Positions 15,018 through 23,170 of a DNA stretch of 27,377 nt are shown here, piece after piece. The position numbers and the translations under genes are program-made. The notes beneath the pieces were generated by a model that made no database searches, was not told where the DNA came from, and saw only the letters and a program-made list of their open reading frames with translations. Every line of letters begins with the position of its first letter. The first letter of the stretch is position 1. This stretch comes from Deltaproteobacteria bacterium. Its GTDB lineage: Bacteria > Myxococcota > Myxococcia > Myxococcales > 40CM-4-68-19. Location: positions 1 to 27,377 of the forward strand of contig VBKQ01000354.1 of the NCBI GenBank assembly GCA_005879505.1, written 5' to 3'.

Positions 15018-17226
15018 GCGCGCCGAGCAGCGCCAGCGTCACTGCGCACGCGATTGCACCCGCCACGAGGCCGCGCGGCAGGAATTGCAGCTTCACCTCC
15101 CGGGCGCCTGCCGGCACCTCCACGCCGAGCGCGCAGAGATCGACGCGCAGAACGGGCGCGGGCGCTCCGTCGACGCGCGCGCGCCAGCCAGGATCGAAGT
15201 GCTCCGACACCACCAGCAGCCGCCGCCCGGGCGCCCGCAGCACGATCCGCATCCGCTCAGGGGAATCGCGCTGGAGCTGCGCCTCACCCGCAAGGCCCGG
15301 CTCGTCGAACCCGAGCCCGGCGGTCACCGCCACACGCTCCGGATCGAAGCCGGGATTCCGAAGCAGCGGAAGCGGCGCCTGCGCGCGTACCACGCGCGAT
15401 ACGAGAAATGCGCGCGGGAGCGTCCGCTGCTCCAGAATCCAGGTCCCATACGGACCCTCGGTCCATCCCGGCCCGGGCGCCGTTTCCCAGGGCATGCGAA
15501 CGCGGAATCGGACGCCGAGGACCGCGCCAAACACGCCCGGCGCGGCGGATTGCGCGAGCCCGTAGGCTTCATCGTTGAGCGACCCGTAGCCCGAAGCGGA
15601 TTCGATGCGGTGAGCTGCATTGATCCGCGGCGCGAGCACCTGCGCGCTCCAGGCAGCGCGGCGAAGCCGCGCGTCGAGCCCGGGCAGGATCAGCGACTGT
15701 TCCGTATCCGATTCGATGCGCCAGGTGGACGCGCTCGGGCCGGCGCGCGACGCGAGCAGGTCCGCGAGTGGCGGTCGCGACTCCAGCAGCTCGCGGGGCG
15801 CGGTGACGAGCTGTCCACTGCCACAGCAAAGGGCGGACACGGCGCAGACCACCGCGGCGACGAGGTCGCGCTTTTCCCGAAGCGCGGCGGCGGCCGCCAG
15901 CCCGGCCGCAAGCAGCGCCTCGATCAGCAGCGCGCGGGAGAGCGCTGAAAGGAAGAGCGGGGCCGTCGAGGCCGCCTGGACGCGCCCGTGCTGCGCCAGC
16001 CAGACGGCGATCGAGTCGTGCCCGAAAGCGCCCGCGAGCCGGAGCGCGAACAGGATCGCCGCGATCGCCCCGGAGCTCACGAGCACTCGCCGGGCCAGGC
16101 GCGCTTCGCCGCCCAAGACCCGCTGTGCTCCCGCAGCGGCGGCCAGTGCAATCAGCAGCGTCGCCGGACCTACCAGCTTCTCGGAATACCGGAACAAAGC
16201 GAAGCCCGGGATCAGGTGTGACGCCAGCCACTCGATCGGTGTTGCCGGCCCCAAGGCAGCGAGGAGGAACAGCGCCGCACCCGCGAGCAGGCCGGCGCCG
16301 CCGAAGGCAGCCAGGACCAGCGCGGGCACACCCACGGCGATGGAACCTGCGAAGGCGACGTGCGGCTCGCCGGAGAAATACTCCGAGTACGGCGTGTCGG
16401 AGGCGCCCGGCCCGGCGAGCTCCGGCGCATCATCGAACGCCCAGGGCAACGCGAGGCCGGGCAAACGCCGGGCATCGAGCGCGAACAGTCCCGCCGCACG
16501 CTCCAGCCGGCGCGAATCGCCGAGACGCAGGCGCTCCGCGGCGGGGAACGTCGCCGGCGCGGACAACAGGACGCCGCAGGCGCCGCAGAGCGCCAGCCGC
16601 GCAAGTGTCCGCGGCGCCGCACGCGCCCCCGCGCCGAGCAGTACCCAAACGCCGGCGATGATCCCGGCGAGCAACATGGTCTGCGGCTCGCCGGCGAGCC
16701 CGCAGCTTCCCAGAACCGCCGCGGCAACGAGCAGGCGGGGAGCGGCAGGCGCGTCCACGAACCGGAGGATCGCCCACACCGCAAGCGGAAGGGTCGCGTG
16801 ACCGAGCGCGAACGGCAGGTTGCTGGCCGTCATTGCGCACAAGAACCCCGAGCCTGAATAGGTGACGGCCGCGATCGACGCCGCCCATGGTTGCGCTCCG
16901 ATGCGGCGCGCGAGCAGGAAAGCGCCCGCAGCCGCCAGCGGCAGGGCGATGAGGTGGTTCAGCTTGAACGCCAGCGGGAACGGCAGGGCGAGGTAGAGCA
17001 GCGTCGCTGGGTGCCACAGCCCCGGAGTGAGCTGGCCGAGGACGGAGGCGCCCGACTCCGTCCACGGATCCCAGAGCGGCAGCTCGCCTCGCCGCAACCG
17101 CTCCGCGATGGCGAGCTTGAACGGGTAGAAGAACCGCTGCGTGTCGCGCCAGAAGAGCTGGACGTCGGGATCGAGCACGGGCGCGCAGAGCGCTGCCACC
17201 ACGGCGCTCTGCAGCAAGCCGGCCAC
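14980..17226 (-). CDS. YfhO-family multi-pass membrane protein
   Basis: A protein of about 748 residues with roughly a dozen hydrophobic helices and a C-terminal soluble beta-rich domain, matching the YfhO family. These are GT-C-like membrane proteins thought to transfer sugars onto cell-envelope polymers. After the first helix come F-W-R-D-T-Q-R-F-F-Y-P-F, L-R-R-G-E-L-P-L-W-D-P-W and G-L-W-H-P-A-T-L-L-Y, the family's typical acidic loop and L-P-L-W-x-P block. The C-terminal domain ends with F-D-P-G-W-R-A-R-V-D-G and a last helix. The true start is uncertain: GTG at 17226 is chosen because the segment from there supplies a first membrane helix; GTG at 17256 is possible. Upstream codons are antisense to the panE-like gene. 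No ribosome site is visible at either start. Confidence 0.85.
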   Translation of the reverse strand: MAGLLQSAVVAALCAPVLDPDVQLFWRDTQRFFYPFKLAIAERLRRGELPLWDPWTESGASVLGQLTPGLWHPATLLYLALPFPLAFKLNHLIALPLAAAGAFLLARRIGAQPWAASIAAVTYSGSGFLCAMTASNLPFALGHATLPLAVWAILRFVDAPAAPRLLVAAAVLGSCGLAGEPQTMLLAGIIAGVWVLLGAGARAAPRTLARLALCGACGVLLSAPATFPAAERLRLGDSRRLERAAGLFALDARRLPGLALPWAFDDAPELAGPGASDTPYSEYFSGEPHVAFAGSIAVGVPALVLAAFGGAGLLAGAALFLLAALGPATPIEWLASHLIPGFALFRYSEKLVGPATLLIALAAAAGAQRVLGGEARLARRVLVSSGAIAAILFALRLAGAFGHDSIAVWLAQHGRVQAASTAPLFLSALSRALLIEALLAAGLAAAAALREKRDLVAAVVCAVSALCCGSGQLVTAPRELLESRPPLADLLASRAGPSASTWRIESDTEQSLILPGLDARLRRAAWSAQVLAPRINAAHRIESASGYGSLNDEAYGLAQSAAPGVFGAVLGVRFRVRMPWETAPGPGWTEGPYGTWILEQRTLPRAFLVSRVVRAQAPLPLLRNPGFDPERVAVTAGLGFDEPGLAGEAQLQRDSPERMRIVLRAPGRRLLVVSEHFDPGWRARVDGAPAPVLRVDLCALGVEVPAGAREVKLQFLPRGLVAGAIACAVTLALLGALSVRRYRSAAAR

Positions 17227-17229
17227 CAG

Positions 17230-18057
17230 GTGACGTTCGTCGCGCGGGGCGCGCACGCCGAGACCATGCGACGGAGCGGGCTGCGGATCCGCAGCGAGCT
17301 GGGAGATGCCGAGCTTCGCGTGAAGGTCGTGGATGACCCGGCGCAGGCGGGCCCGGCGGACCTGGTGGTGGTGGCGGTGAAGCTGTGGGACACCGAAGAG
17401 ACCGCGCGGGCTGTGGCGCGCGTCCCCGGCGCGGCGGCCGTATCGCTGCAGAACGGCGTCGACAAGGACGAGATCCTCGCCGCCGCTATCGGGCGCGAGC
17501 GCGTGCTGGGCGGAGTCACCCACATCGGCGCCGTCATCGCAGAACCCGGCACCGTCGCCCACACGGGCAGGCTGCAGCGCGTGACCCTCGGCGAGCTGGA
17601 CGGCTCGCGGACGCCGCGGTTACAGGCGGCTGTCGAGGCCTTCCGATCGGCGGGGGTGGAGAGCGTCCTCAGCGAAGACATCCGCCGCGTCACCTGGGAG
17701 AAGTTCGTCTTTCTCAGCGCGTTCAGCGGCATGACCGCGCTGACGCGCAAGCCGATCGGCGAGGTCCGCGCGCATCCCGCGACGCGGGAGATGCTGCTCG
17801 ATGCATTGCGGGAAGGGGCCTCCGTCGCCCGCGCGGAAGGCGCGCGGCTCGACGAGGGGCTCGCCCGGAAGCAGCTGGAGGCGATCGACGCGCTCCCCCC
17901 GGGCATGCTCGCCTCGATGGCGCAGGATCTGCTGCGCGGGCGCCGCCTCGAGCTACCCTGGCTGAGCGGGGCCGTCGTCCGCCGCGCCGAGAAACATCAG
18001 CTCCCCGTGCCCACACATCGTGCCATCTACGCAGGTCTCGTGCTCCACGCCGGATAA
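17230..18057 (+). CDS. Ketopantoate reductase-like protein lacking its N-terminal NADP motif (probable 5'-truncated gene)
   Basis: Most of a PanE/ApbA-type 2-dehydropantoate 2-reductase is present: the end of the first Rossmann unit (Q-Q-A-G-H-Q-V-T-F-V-A-R-G-A-H), V-V-V-A-V-K-L-W-D-T, S-L-Q-N-G-V-D-K, the catalytic Lys in W-E-K-F (codon 17701-17703), and the E-L-P-W-L-S-G late motif. The first 20 or so residues, which should hold G-x-G-x-x-G, are absent in all three forward frames. Recognisable sequence begins near 17203, and upstream DNA belongs to the opposite-strand membrane gene. Possible starts are GTG 17230 or ATG 17266; neither restores the motif. The gene is therefore probably non-functional as a reductase, or an artefact of assembly. 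The C-terminal catalytic domain looks intact. Confidence 0.75.
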   Translation: MTFVARGAHAETMRRSGLRIRSELGDAELRVKVVDDPAQAGPADLVVVAVKLWDTEETARAVARVPGAAAVSLQNGVDKDEILAAAIGRERVLGGVTHIGAVIAEPGTVAHTGRLQRVTLGELDGSRTPRLQAAVEAFRSAGVESVLSEDIRRVTWEKFVFLSAFSGMTALTRKPIGEVRAHPATREMLLDALREGASVARAEGARLDEGLARKQLEAIDALPPGMLASMAQDLLRGRRLELPWLSGAVVRRAEKHQLPVPTHRAIYAGLVLHAG

Positions 18058-18094
18058 CTTGCGGTCCTCTCGGGGTCCATGCGATGCACGATGC

Positions 18095-18760
18095 GTGGCC
18101 GACGAAGGCAAGCTGAACCGCTGGCGCCTGTTCGCCGAGCTCACGTCCGAGGATGCCGACGTGGTCCTCGACGCCTGCGAGGAGCGCAATCTCGTCGGCG
18201 GCGAGGAGCTGTTCCGGGAGAATGATCCCGGCGACTCGCTCTTCATCGTCCAGAGCGGCCGGGTGGACATCTTCAAGAACATCCGCGGCGACGTCGACCG
18301 GTCGCTCGCTTCGTTCGGGCCCGGCGACGTGATCGGCGAGATGAGCTTCATCGACGGCGCCCGCCGCAGCGCCACGGCGCGTACCACCGAGGCCAGCGAA
18401 TTCCTGGTTCTTTCGCGGCAAAGCTTCGCCAAGGTGCAGCGCGAGCGCCCCGACATCGCGGCGGCGTTCTTCCGGAACATGGCCGGGATCGTCGCTTCCC
18501 GCCTGCGCACGACGAACGAGCTGTACCGCGAGGCGGTGGCATACGGCATCGAGGCCACCGGGGCGCACACGCTGAACCTGAAGGCCCTCGCCGATGAGCT
18601 GCGCCCGGTGATGCTCCATCTCGCCGGGGGGCAGTCGGTCGCCGGCCGCATCCTGCAGATGGATCACCACGCGGCGGGCTATACGGTGGTGCTCAAGCTG
18701 GACAGCGAGCGGCTCACGATCGTGCCGTACCACGCCATCCAGCGCATCGACCTCGCCTAG
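18095..18760 (+). CDS. Cyclic-nucleotide-binding protein with Hfq/Sm-like C-terminal domain
   Basis: A 221-residue cytoplasmic protein. Residues 10-135 form a cNMP-binding domain of the CRP type: G-D-S-L-F-I-V-Q-S-G-R-V (46-57), F-G-P-G-D-V-I-G-E-M-S-F (74-85), and R-R-S-A-T-A (90-95) matching the phosphate-binding Arg region. No helix-turn-helix follows. Instead, residues about 158-219 read as a helix (L-N-L-K-A-L-A-D-E-L) then five short strands with V-M-L-H-L-A-G-G-Q, V-A-G-R-I-L-Q-M-D, V-V-L-K-L, and V-P-Y-H-A-I-Q-R-I. This strongly resembles the Sm1/Sm2 pattern of Hfq, including an H-A-I in place of K-H-A-I. The GTG at 18095 is chosen. The gene lies 37 bases after the panE-like gene and 60 before dinB. 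Confidence 0.88.
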   Translation: MADEGKLNRWRLFAELTSEDADVVLDACEERNLVGGEELFRENDPGDSLFIVQSGRVDIFKNIRGDVDRSLASFGPGDVIGEMSFIDGARRSATARTTEASEFLVLSRQSFAKVQRERPDIAAAFFRNMAGIVASRLRTTNELYREAVAYGIEATGAHTLNLKALADELRPVMLHLAGGQSVAGRILQMDHHAAGYTVVLKLDSERLTIVPYHAIQRIDLA

Positions 18761-18820
18761 CGCTTCCTGACCGTGTTTTCCATGCTCGCCAGCATCCGGC
18801 GGGCTTACTATGCGGCGCCG

Positions 18821-19975
18821 ATGGAGCGGGCCATCCTGCACGTCGACATGGACGCGTTCTACGCGTCCGTCGAGCAGCGCGACGACCCGCGCCTGCGCGG
18901 CAAGGCGGTGGCCGTCGGAGGCGCCTCGCGCCGGGGCGTGGTGTGCGCCGCGAGCTACGAGGCCCGTCCCTTCGGCGTCCGCTCGGCGATGCCGATGGCG
19001 CGGGCGCTGCGCCTCTGCCCGCAGCTGATCGTCGTTCCGCCCGACTTCGCCAAGTATTCCGCGGTCAGCGATCAGGTATTCGAGATCTTCCATTCCTTCA
19101 CGCCCGAGGTGGAGGGCCTCTCGCTCGACGAGGCCTTCCTCGACGTCACGCGTTCTCAGGCCCTGCTCGGGACGCCGCGGGCGCAGGCGGAGGCGATCAA
19201 GGCGCGCATCCGCGAGCGCACGCAGCTCACCGCCAGCGTCGGGATCGCGGAAGTGAAGTTCGCCGCGAAGATCGCCTCCGAGCTGAGCAAGCCCGATGGA
19301 CTGCTCGAAGTGCCCCGCGGTCAGGTGCGCGAGTTCCTCGCGCCGCTGCCTGCCTCGCGCTTGTGGGGCGTCGGACCGCGCACCGACGAACAGCTGCAAC
19401 GCCTCGGGCTGCGCAAGGTGGGCGACGTGGCATGCGCGGACCCGGCATACCTGGAAGCGCAGCTCGGATCGATGGGGCCGTGGCTGCACGATCTGGCGAA
19501 CGGGATCGATCCGCGTGCGGTGGAACCGGACGTGGAAGCGAAGAGCATCGGGGCGGAGGAAACGTTCGACGACGATCTGGAAGGCGAAGAGCTGCTCCCC
19601 TTCATCCACGAGCAGGCGCTGCGGGTGGGCGCGCGGCTGCGCAGGGCGGGGATGCAGGCGCGCTCGGTCCATCTGAAGATCAAGTACGCCGACTTTCGCG
19701 TGGTGACGCGTCAGCAGACGCTGCCGCTGCCCACCGACGATTCCGCCGAGATCTTCCGCGTCGCGGTCCGGCTGCTCGGTAAGGTGGAGGCGCACCCCGT
19801 CCGGCTGACGGGTGTCCACGCCGGAGACCTGCACACAGGCGCGCCCCAGCTCGGACTGTTCGACGCGGGGAAGCAGAAGCGAGACCGGCTGAACCGGTCG
19901 CTCGACGCCATCGCGGAAAAGTTCGGAGCCGGCGCCGTCTTACCGGCCGATCTGGTGCAAACGCGCAAGAAGTAG
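18821..19975 (+). CDS. dinB: DNA polymerase IV (Y-family translesion polymerase)
   Basis: A 384-residue Y-family DNA polymerase that copies past damaged bases. The palm motifs are intact: L-H-V-D-M-D-A-F-Y-A-S-V-E-Q at the N-terminus and S-L-D-E-A-F-L-D-V-T near residue 100, together supplying the metal-binding acidic residues. The thumb has the helix-hairpin-helix segment L-W-G-V-G-P-R-T-D-E-Q-L. A little-finger domain follows, and a beta-clamp-binding pentapeptide Q-L-G-L-F lies at 343-347. The ATG at 18821 places D-M-D-A-F-Y at the expected distance from the start; an upstream extension to 18773 is not conserved-looking. No LexA-type operator could be recognised in the 60 bases upstream. 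Confidence 0.96.
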   Translation: MERAILHVDMDAFYASVEQRDDPRLRGKAVAVGGASRRGVVCAASYEARPFGVRSAMPMARALRLCPQLIVVPPDFAKYSAVSDQVFEIFHSFTPEVEGLSLDEAFLDVTRSQALLGTPRAQAEAIKARIRERTQLTASVGIAEVKFAAKIASELSKPDGLLEVPRGQVREFLAPLPASRLWGVGPRTDEQLQRLGLRKVGDVACADPAYLEAQLGSMGPWLHDLANGIDPRAVEPDVEAKSIGAEETFDDDLEGEELLPFIHEQALRVGARLRRAGMQARSVHLKIKYADFRVVTRQQTLPLPTDDSAEIFRVAVRLLGKVEAHPVRLTGVHAGDLHTGAPQLGLFDAGKQKRDRLNRSLDAIAEKFGAGAVLPADLVQTRKK

Positions 19976-20034
19976 TCCCGGGTGGTCCAACCGGGATGTT
20001 GCGCGGCGCTCGTTTCGCACCGCACAATCGCGTG

Positions 20035-20574
20035 ATGGGACGCAGCATCCACCCAGCGCGCGGTTTCACGATGGTCGAGCTGATGATCGTGGTCGCGGTC
20101 ATCGGGATCCTCTCGAGCATCGCGATCCCCGGATATCAGCGGATCACGGCCCGCGGCCGCCGCTCCGAGCTGCAGGCGATCATGAGCAAGTTCCGCCTCT
20201 ACTTCAAGAATCTCCACGACGGCCAAGGCACCTTCTCCACCCCGCAGACGCTCAACCCTTCTGCGGTGAGCGCCATCAATCCCTCCTCCGCCGTCGCTCC
20301 GGGGACCGCCTCAGCCTGGGTGGCCAACGCAAACGGGTGGACCGATCTCCCCTTCCCGCCGGAGGGCCCCATCCGCATGCGCTATTGGTACACGATGGGG
20401 GCTGCCGCCGCGGACGGCTTGGTGCACGACGTGACGCTGCAGGCTTGCGGCTCGTTCGCTGGATTCGGGCCGAACTCGATGACCTGCGCGAACGGAATGA
20501 ACGGCAACTACCTCTATACTGAAGTGCTGCACGGCAGCGGGACGTACGATGTCGTCGAGGTGCCGGAGTTTTAG
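20035..20574 (+). CDS. Type IV pilin-like (prepilin N-methylation) protein
   Basis: A 179-residue prepilin. The 10-residue basic leader ends in R-G before F-T-M-V-E-L-M-I-V-V-A-V-I-G, the classic prepilin-peptidase site with Phe at mature +1 and Glu at +5. The hydrophobic helix runs to S-I-A-I-P-G-Y-Q. The globular part has two cysteines (in Q-A-C-G-S and M-T-C-A-N) that could form a D-region-like disulphide. It could be a major pilin, a minor pilin or a type II secretion pseudopilin; the isolated gene context does not decide. The ATG at 20035 is preferred over upstream starts because it gives a normal short leader. It converges on the receiver/PilZ-like gene with nine bases between stops. 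Confidence 0.92.
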   Translation: MGRSIHPARGFTMVELMIVVAVIGILSSIAIPGYQRITARGRRSELQAIMSKFRLYFKNLHDGQGTFSTPQTLNPSAVSAINPSSAVAPGTASAWVANANGWTDLPFPPEGPIRMRYWYTMGAAAADGLVHDVTLQACGSFAGFGPNSMTCANGMNGNYLYTEVLHGSGTYDVVEVPEF

Positions 20575-20583
20575 AGAGCCTGG

Positions 20584-22641
20584 TCAGTACGGCGCCGGCG
20601 GAATTCCGCTCGCTTTGCCGGTAGCGACGTCGACGATCCCGGAGGCGGTGCCGTTCGGTAGCATCAGCACCGCTTTCTTCACCTGGCGAGCTCGCAGCAA
20701 CTGGACGAGCTTCGGAAGGTTCGTCTCCGACGCCGTCAGCCATTGCGGCGTGATCGTCACCACCGCCGCGGGACCGGTGACGTCGACGCGCTGCACGCCC
20801 GGTCCAGCCGAGCCGGCCTTGACGATCACGTGCTGCGGGAGCGCGAAATAGAAGGAATAGACGCCTACCCCGATGCAGGCCGCCACCAGGAGCACCGCGA
20901 ACACGCCCTTTGCCCGGCCGGGCCGGTCGTCGAGACCGCGGAAGTCGCGCAGCTCCGGCTTGACCGGCGCCAGGGTCTGTTGCGCCGCCAGGGACTTCAG
21001 GCGGGACTGCTGGCCGGGGAGCACCAGGTCCGGATCGAGGCCGCCGCCCCCGAGGCGCGGGGCGCCGGCGACGCCGCGCAGCCGATCGCCCGTCTCCTTC
21101 AGGTTGAGCAGATCGCGGCTCAGCGATGCGCTGGCCGCGGTGACGAGCTGCAGGCTCTCCACCTCGCCCTTGCCGATGGCTGTGTTCGCTTCCTTCTGCA
21201 GCCGGGCAGCGGCTTCGTCCGCCAGCTTGGTCAAGCTGGCCATCGCCTCCATGTCGACCGTCAGGCTGACGTTGGCCGAAGCGAGCCGCGTACCTTCGGC
21301 GGTTGCGACCTCGAGCGCGATCCTCGCGCCGAGCGCATGGACGAAGTGCGAATCGATCCCGCTCTTCTCGATCGAGGCGCGCTCCCACAAGCTGAGCAGT
21401 GCCGTCAGCTTGCGCGCGGACGCAGCGACGTTCGTGGGGATGTCCCGCCCCGGATTGGCCCCCTGCAGCAGCTGCATGGCGGCCGTCTTGCACACATCGA
21501 TTGCCACCGGCCTCGGCCAGGGAGGTCCTGCCGGCGGGGACGGTGTCTTGGCCGCCGGAGCTGGCGCCCGCGCGCTCCCCTCGGCGCCGAAGAGCGACGT
21601 GAGCGCGCCGTCTCCGTTCGATGATTTCGGCGCCGGCCGGGCTGCGGGCGAATGCGGCGGCGTCAGCGACGGTACAGGCGCGGCGCGCGCGACAGCTGCG
21701 CTGGTGGCCGGCGAGCCGTCTGCGGCGGAGGACGCCGTGGGCGCCTGTGGGCGAGCGGGCTTGCGATCCATGAATCCCGGCGGCGGCCCGGCGACCGGCG
21801 CCGCGCGCGCGGCCGCGGACGACTGCGCAGCCTGCGGCGGAGGTGGCGACGGTCTCACTGGCGCAGAGTCCGACTGCGGCGTAGGCGTCGGGCGCGGAAC
21901 CACGGAAGTAGCCTGCACAGCCGTTGCCGGTGGCCGCTGCCCCGATGGAGGACTTGTCGCAGGACGAGGTGGCGAGGCTTGCGCCGCCGCCGGCTGCTGC
22001 TGCGCCGCAGACTTCACCCACTCACGGATCTTGCCTTCCTCGTCATGAGTGAGACCGGCGAACCGGATCTGCGCGGAGGGAGCGCCGCGAACGACGAGTC
22101 CCCAACTCTGGAATGTTCCCCATGAGAGCCGTACGGTCTCGCCGGCCTTGAACGGGAGCTGCGAAGAGGATTCCACGCCGGCCGGAGACACGGTGGCGCG
22201 GTCGAGGCGCAACGAAGCGCTGCGCGTCGCCACCGCGACCGGCGCTGGAGCGCCATCCCCCGCTCTGAACGCGAGCGCGACGGATGCCACCAACCGGTCG
22301 ACGAACTGATCCTTGGGCGTCGGCATGAAGAGCAGATCGCTGGCGCCGGCGCGAAAGCACTCGTCGCGCTGCCCGGCCTGCTCGCGCTGCAGCACCGCCA
22401 CCAGACGGCCGCCCCGCTCTCGAACCTTCGGCGCGAGGGCCTGCAGCGCAGCAGCCAGCGGCGCGCCCGGAGCGCCGTAGAAGAGGGCGACGGCATCAGC
22501 GCCAGCCGCGGCCGCCTGCGCAGCGGCGGGCTCGGCGAGCGACACCCCGGTGACGTCGAATCTGCCGCCATCTCGGAGCCCACCGGCGAGCGCGGGCAGC
22601 ATCTTCGGATCTCCCAGGACCAGCAGGCGTGGCGCGGGCAC
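20584..22641 (-). CDS. Pseudo-receiver/PilZ-like single-pass membrane protein
   Basis: A 685-residue protein of unusual build. Residues 1-125 look like a response-regulator receiver domain, but the strand that should carry the phosphoacceptor Asp reads A-V-A-L-F-Y-G-A-P-G, so it is probably not phosphorylated. Residues about 138-210 resemble a degenerate PilZ domain (L-P-F-K-A-G-E-T-V-R-L-S-W, Q-I-R-F-A-G-L-T-H-D-E-E); the R-x-x-x-R motif is not clear, and only S-P-A-G recalls D/N-x-S-x-x-G. A Pro/Ala/Ser-rich linker (215-375) follows, then a helical region (380-525), one membrane helix (578-599) and a small extracytoplasmic C-terminus. A strong ribosome site sets the GTG start. A role in motility or envelope signalling is a guess from the domains. 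Confidence 0.85.
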   Translation of the reverse strand: MPAPRLLVLGDPKMLPALAGGLRDGGRFDVTGVSLAEPAAAQAAAAGADAVALFYGAPGAPLAAALQALAPKVRERGGRLVAVLQREQAGQRDECFRAGASDLLFMPTPKDQFVDRLVASVALAFRAGDGAPAPVAVATRSASLRLDRATVSPAGVESSSQLPFKAGETVRLSWGTFQSWGLVVRGAPSAQIRFAGLTHDEEGKIREWVKSAAQQQPAAAQASPPRPATSPPSGQRPPATAVQATSVVPRPTPTPQSDSAPVRPSPPPPQAAQSSAAARAAPVAGPPPGFMDRKPARPQAPTASSAADGSPATSAAVARAAPVPSLTPPHSPAARPAPKSSNGDGALTSLFGAEGSARAPAPAAKTPSPPAGPPWPRPVAIDVCKTAAMQLLQGANPGRDIPTNVAASARKLTALLSLWERASIEKSGIDSHFVHALGARIALEVATAEGTRLASANVSLTVDMEAMASLTKLADEAAARLQKEANTAIGKGEVESLQLVTAASASLSRDLLNLKETGDRLRGVAGAPRLGGGGLDPDLVLPGQQSRLKSLAAQQTLAPVKPELRDFRGLDDRPGRAKGVFAVLLVAACIGVGVYSFYFALPQHVIVKAGSAGPGVQRVDVTGPAAVVTITPQWLTASETNLPKLVQLLRARQVKKAVLMLPNGTASGIVDVATGKASGIPPAPY

Positions 22642-22644
22642 GTT

Positions 22645-22650
22645 CCTCCT
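22645..22650 (-). promoter_or_regulatory. Ribosome binding site of the receiver/PilZ-like gene
   Basis: On the minus strand this is a perfect AGGAGG three bases before the GTG at 22641. It fixes that start. Confidence 0.7.
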
Positions 22651-22695
22651 CGAGAAACGACCCTACCCCACGCCCCGACCATTGAGAAATTTGCA

Positions 22696-22709
22696 TTCGC
22701 TGCGGCGAA
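22696..22709. promoter_or_regulatory. Short dyad in the divergent gap (possible operator)
   Basis: The arms ttcgc (22696-22700) and gcgaa (22705-22709) are perfect inverted repeats with a 4-base spacer. They sit roughly in the middle of the 100-base divergent region between the receiver/PilZ-like gene and the DUF488 gene. The flanking sequence is AT-richer than average (ttgagaaatttgcat), as expected near a promoter. A regulator site is plausible but unproven. Confidence 0.3.
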
Positions 22710-22741
22710 CGCCCGCACGGTCCGGTAGATCAAGAGCGAAA

Positions 22742-23116
22742 ATGCCAGTTCGCACGCGCCGCTGGAACGATCGCAGGCTGCCGGGAGACGGCCTGCGCCT
22801 GCTCGTCTGCCGCTACCGGCCGCGCGGGGTGCGCAAATCGGAGGAGACATGGGACGAATGGGACTCGGATCTCGGGCCAAGCCGCGCGCTGCATGCAGAC
22901 GTCTACGGAAAGCGCGGACCTCCGATCTCCTGGGAAGAGTACCGGGAGCGCTTCCTCGCGGAGATGGCGGGACGGCGCGCGCGCATCGACAAGCTCGCCG
23001 CGCGGGTGCGCGCAGGTGAGACCATCACGTTGCTCTGTTCCAGCGCCTGCGCAGAGGACGCACACTGCCACCGATCGCTGCTGCGCGAGCTGATCGAAAA
23101 CGCTGTCGCTGGCTGA
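22742..23116 (+). CDS. DUF488 family protein
   Basis: A 124-residue cytoplasmic protein of the DUF488 family (YeaO-like). Visible blocks are L-L-V-C-R-Y-R-P-R-G-V, W-D-E-W-D-S-D-L-G-P-S (the usual family form is W-x-K-x-L-x-P-S), W-E-E-Y-R-E-R-F, and near the end I-T-L-L-C-S-S-A-C-A-E-D-A-H-C-H-R-S-L-L. The final C-H-R block is the most conserved feature of the family, which has no established biochemical function. The ATG at 22742 matches the family length; the frame is open further upstream but that part runs through the divergent promoter region. It precedes the orphan gene by 54 bases. Confidence 0.87.
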   Translation: MPVRTRRWNDRRLPGDGLRLLVCRYRPRGVRKSEETWDEWDSDLGPSRALHADVYGKRGPPISWEEYRERFLAEMAGRRARIDKLAARVRAGETITLLCSSACAEDAHCHRSLLRELIENAVAG

Positions 23117-23161
23117 ACAGGGTTGCGCTCTTTTGGCGAGCGCAGCGCGCTCGCGTGATAC

Positions 23162-23167
23162 GGGAGG
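23162..23167 (+). promoter_or_regulatory. Ribosome binding site of the orphan 145-residue gene
   Basis: The sequence gggagg lies three bases before the ATG at 23171. It supports translation of that otherwise unrecognised frame. Confidence 0.6.
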
Positions 23168-23170
23168 AAC

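Noticed and set aside
16891..17229. Upstream extension of the ketopantoate reductase-like frame
   Set aside because: The residues are antisense to the YfhO-type protein and do not contain the expected nucleotide-binding motif.
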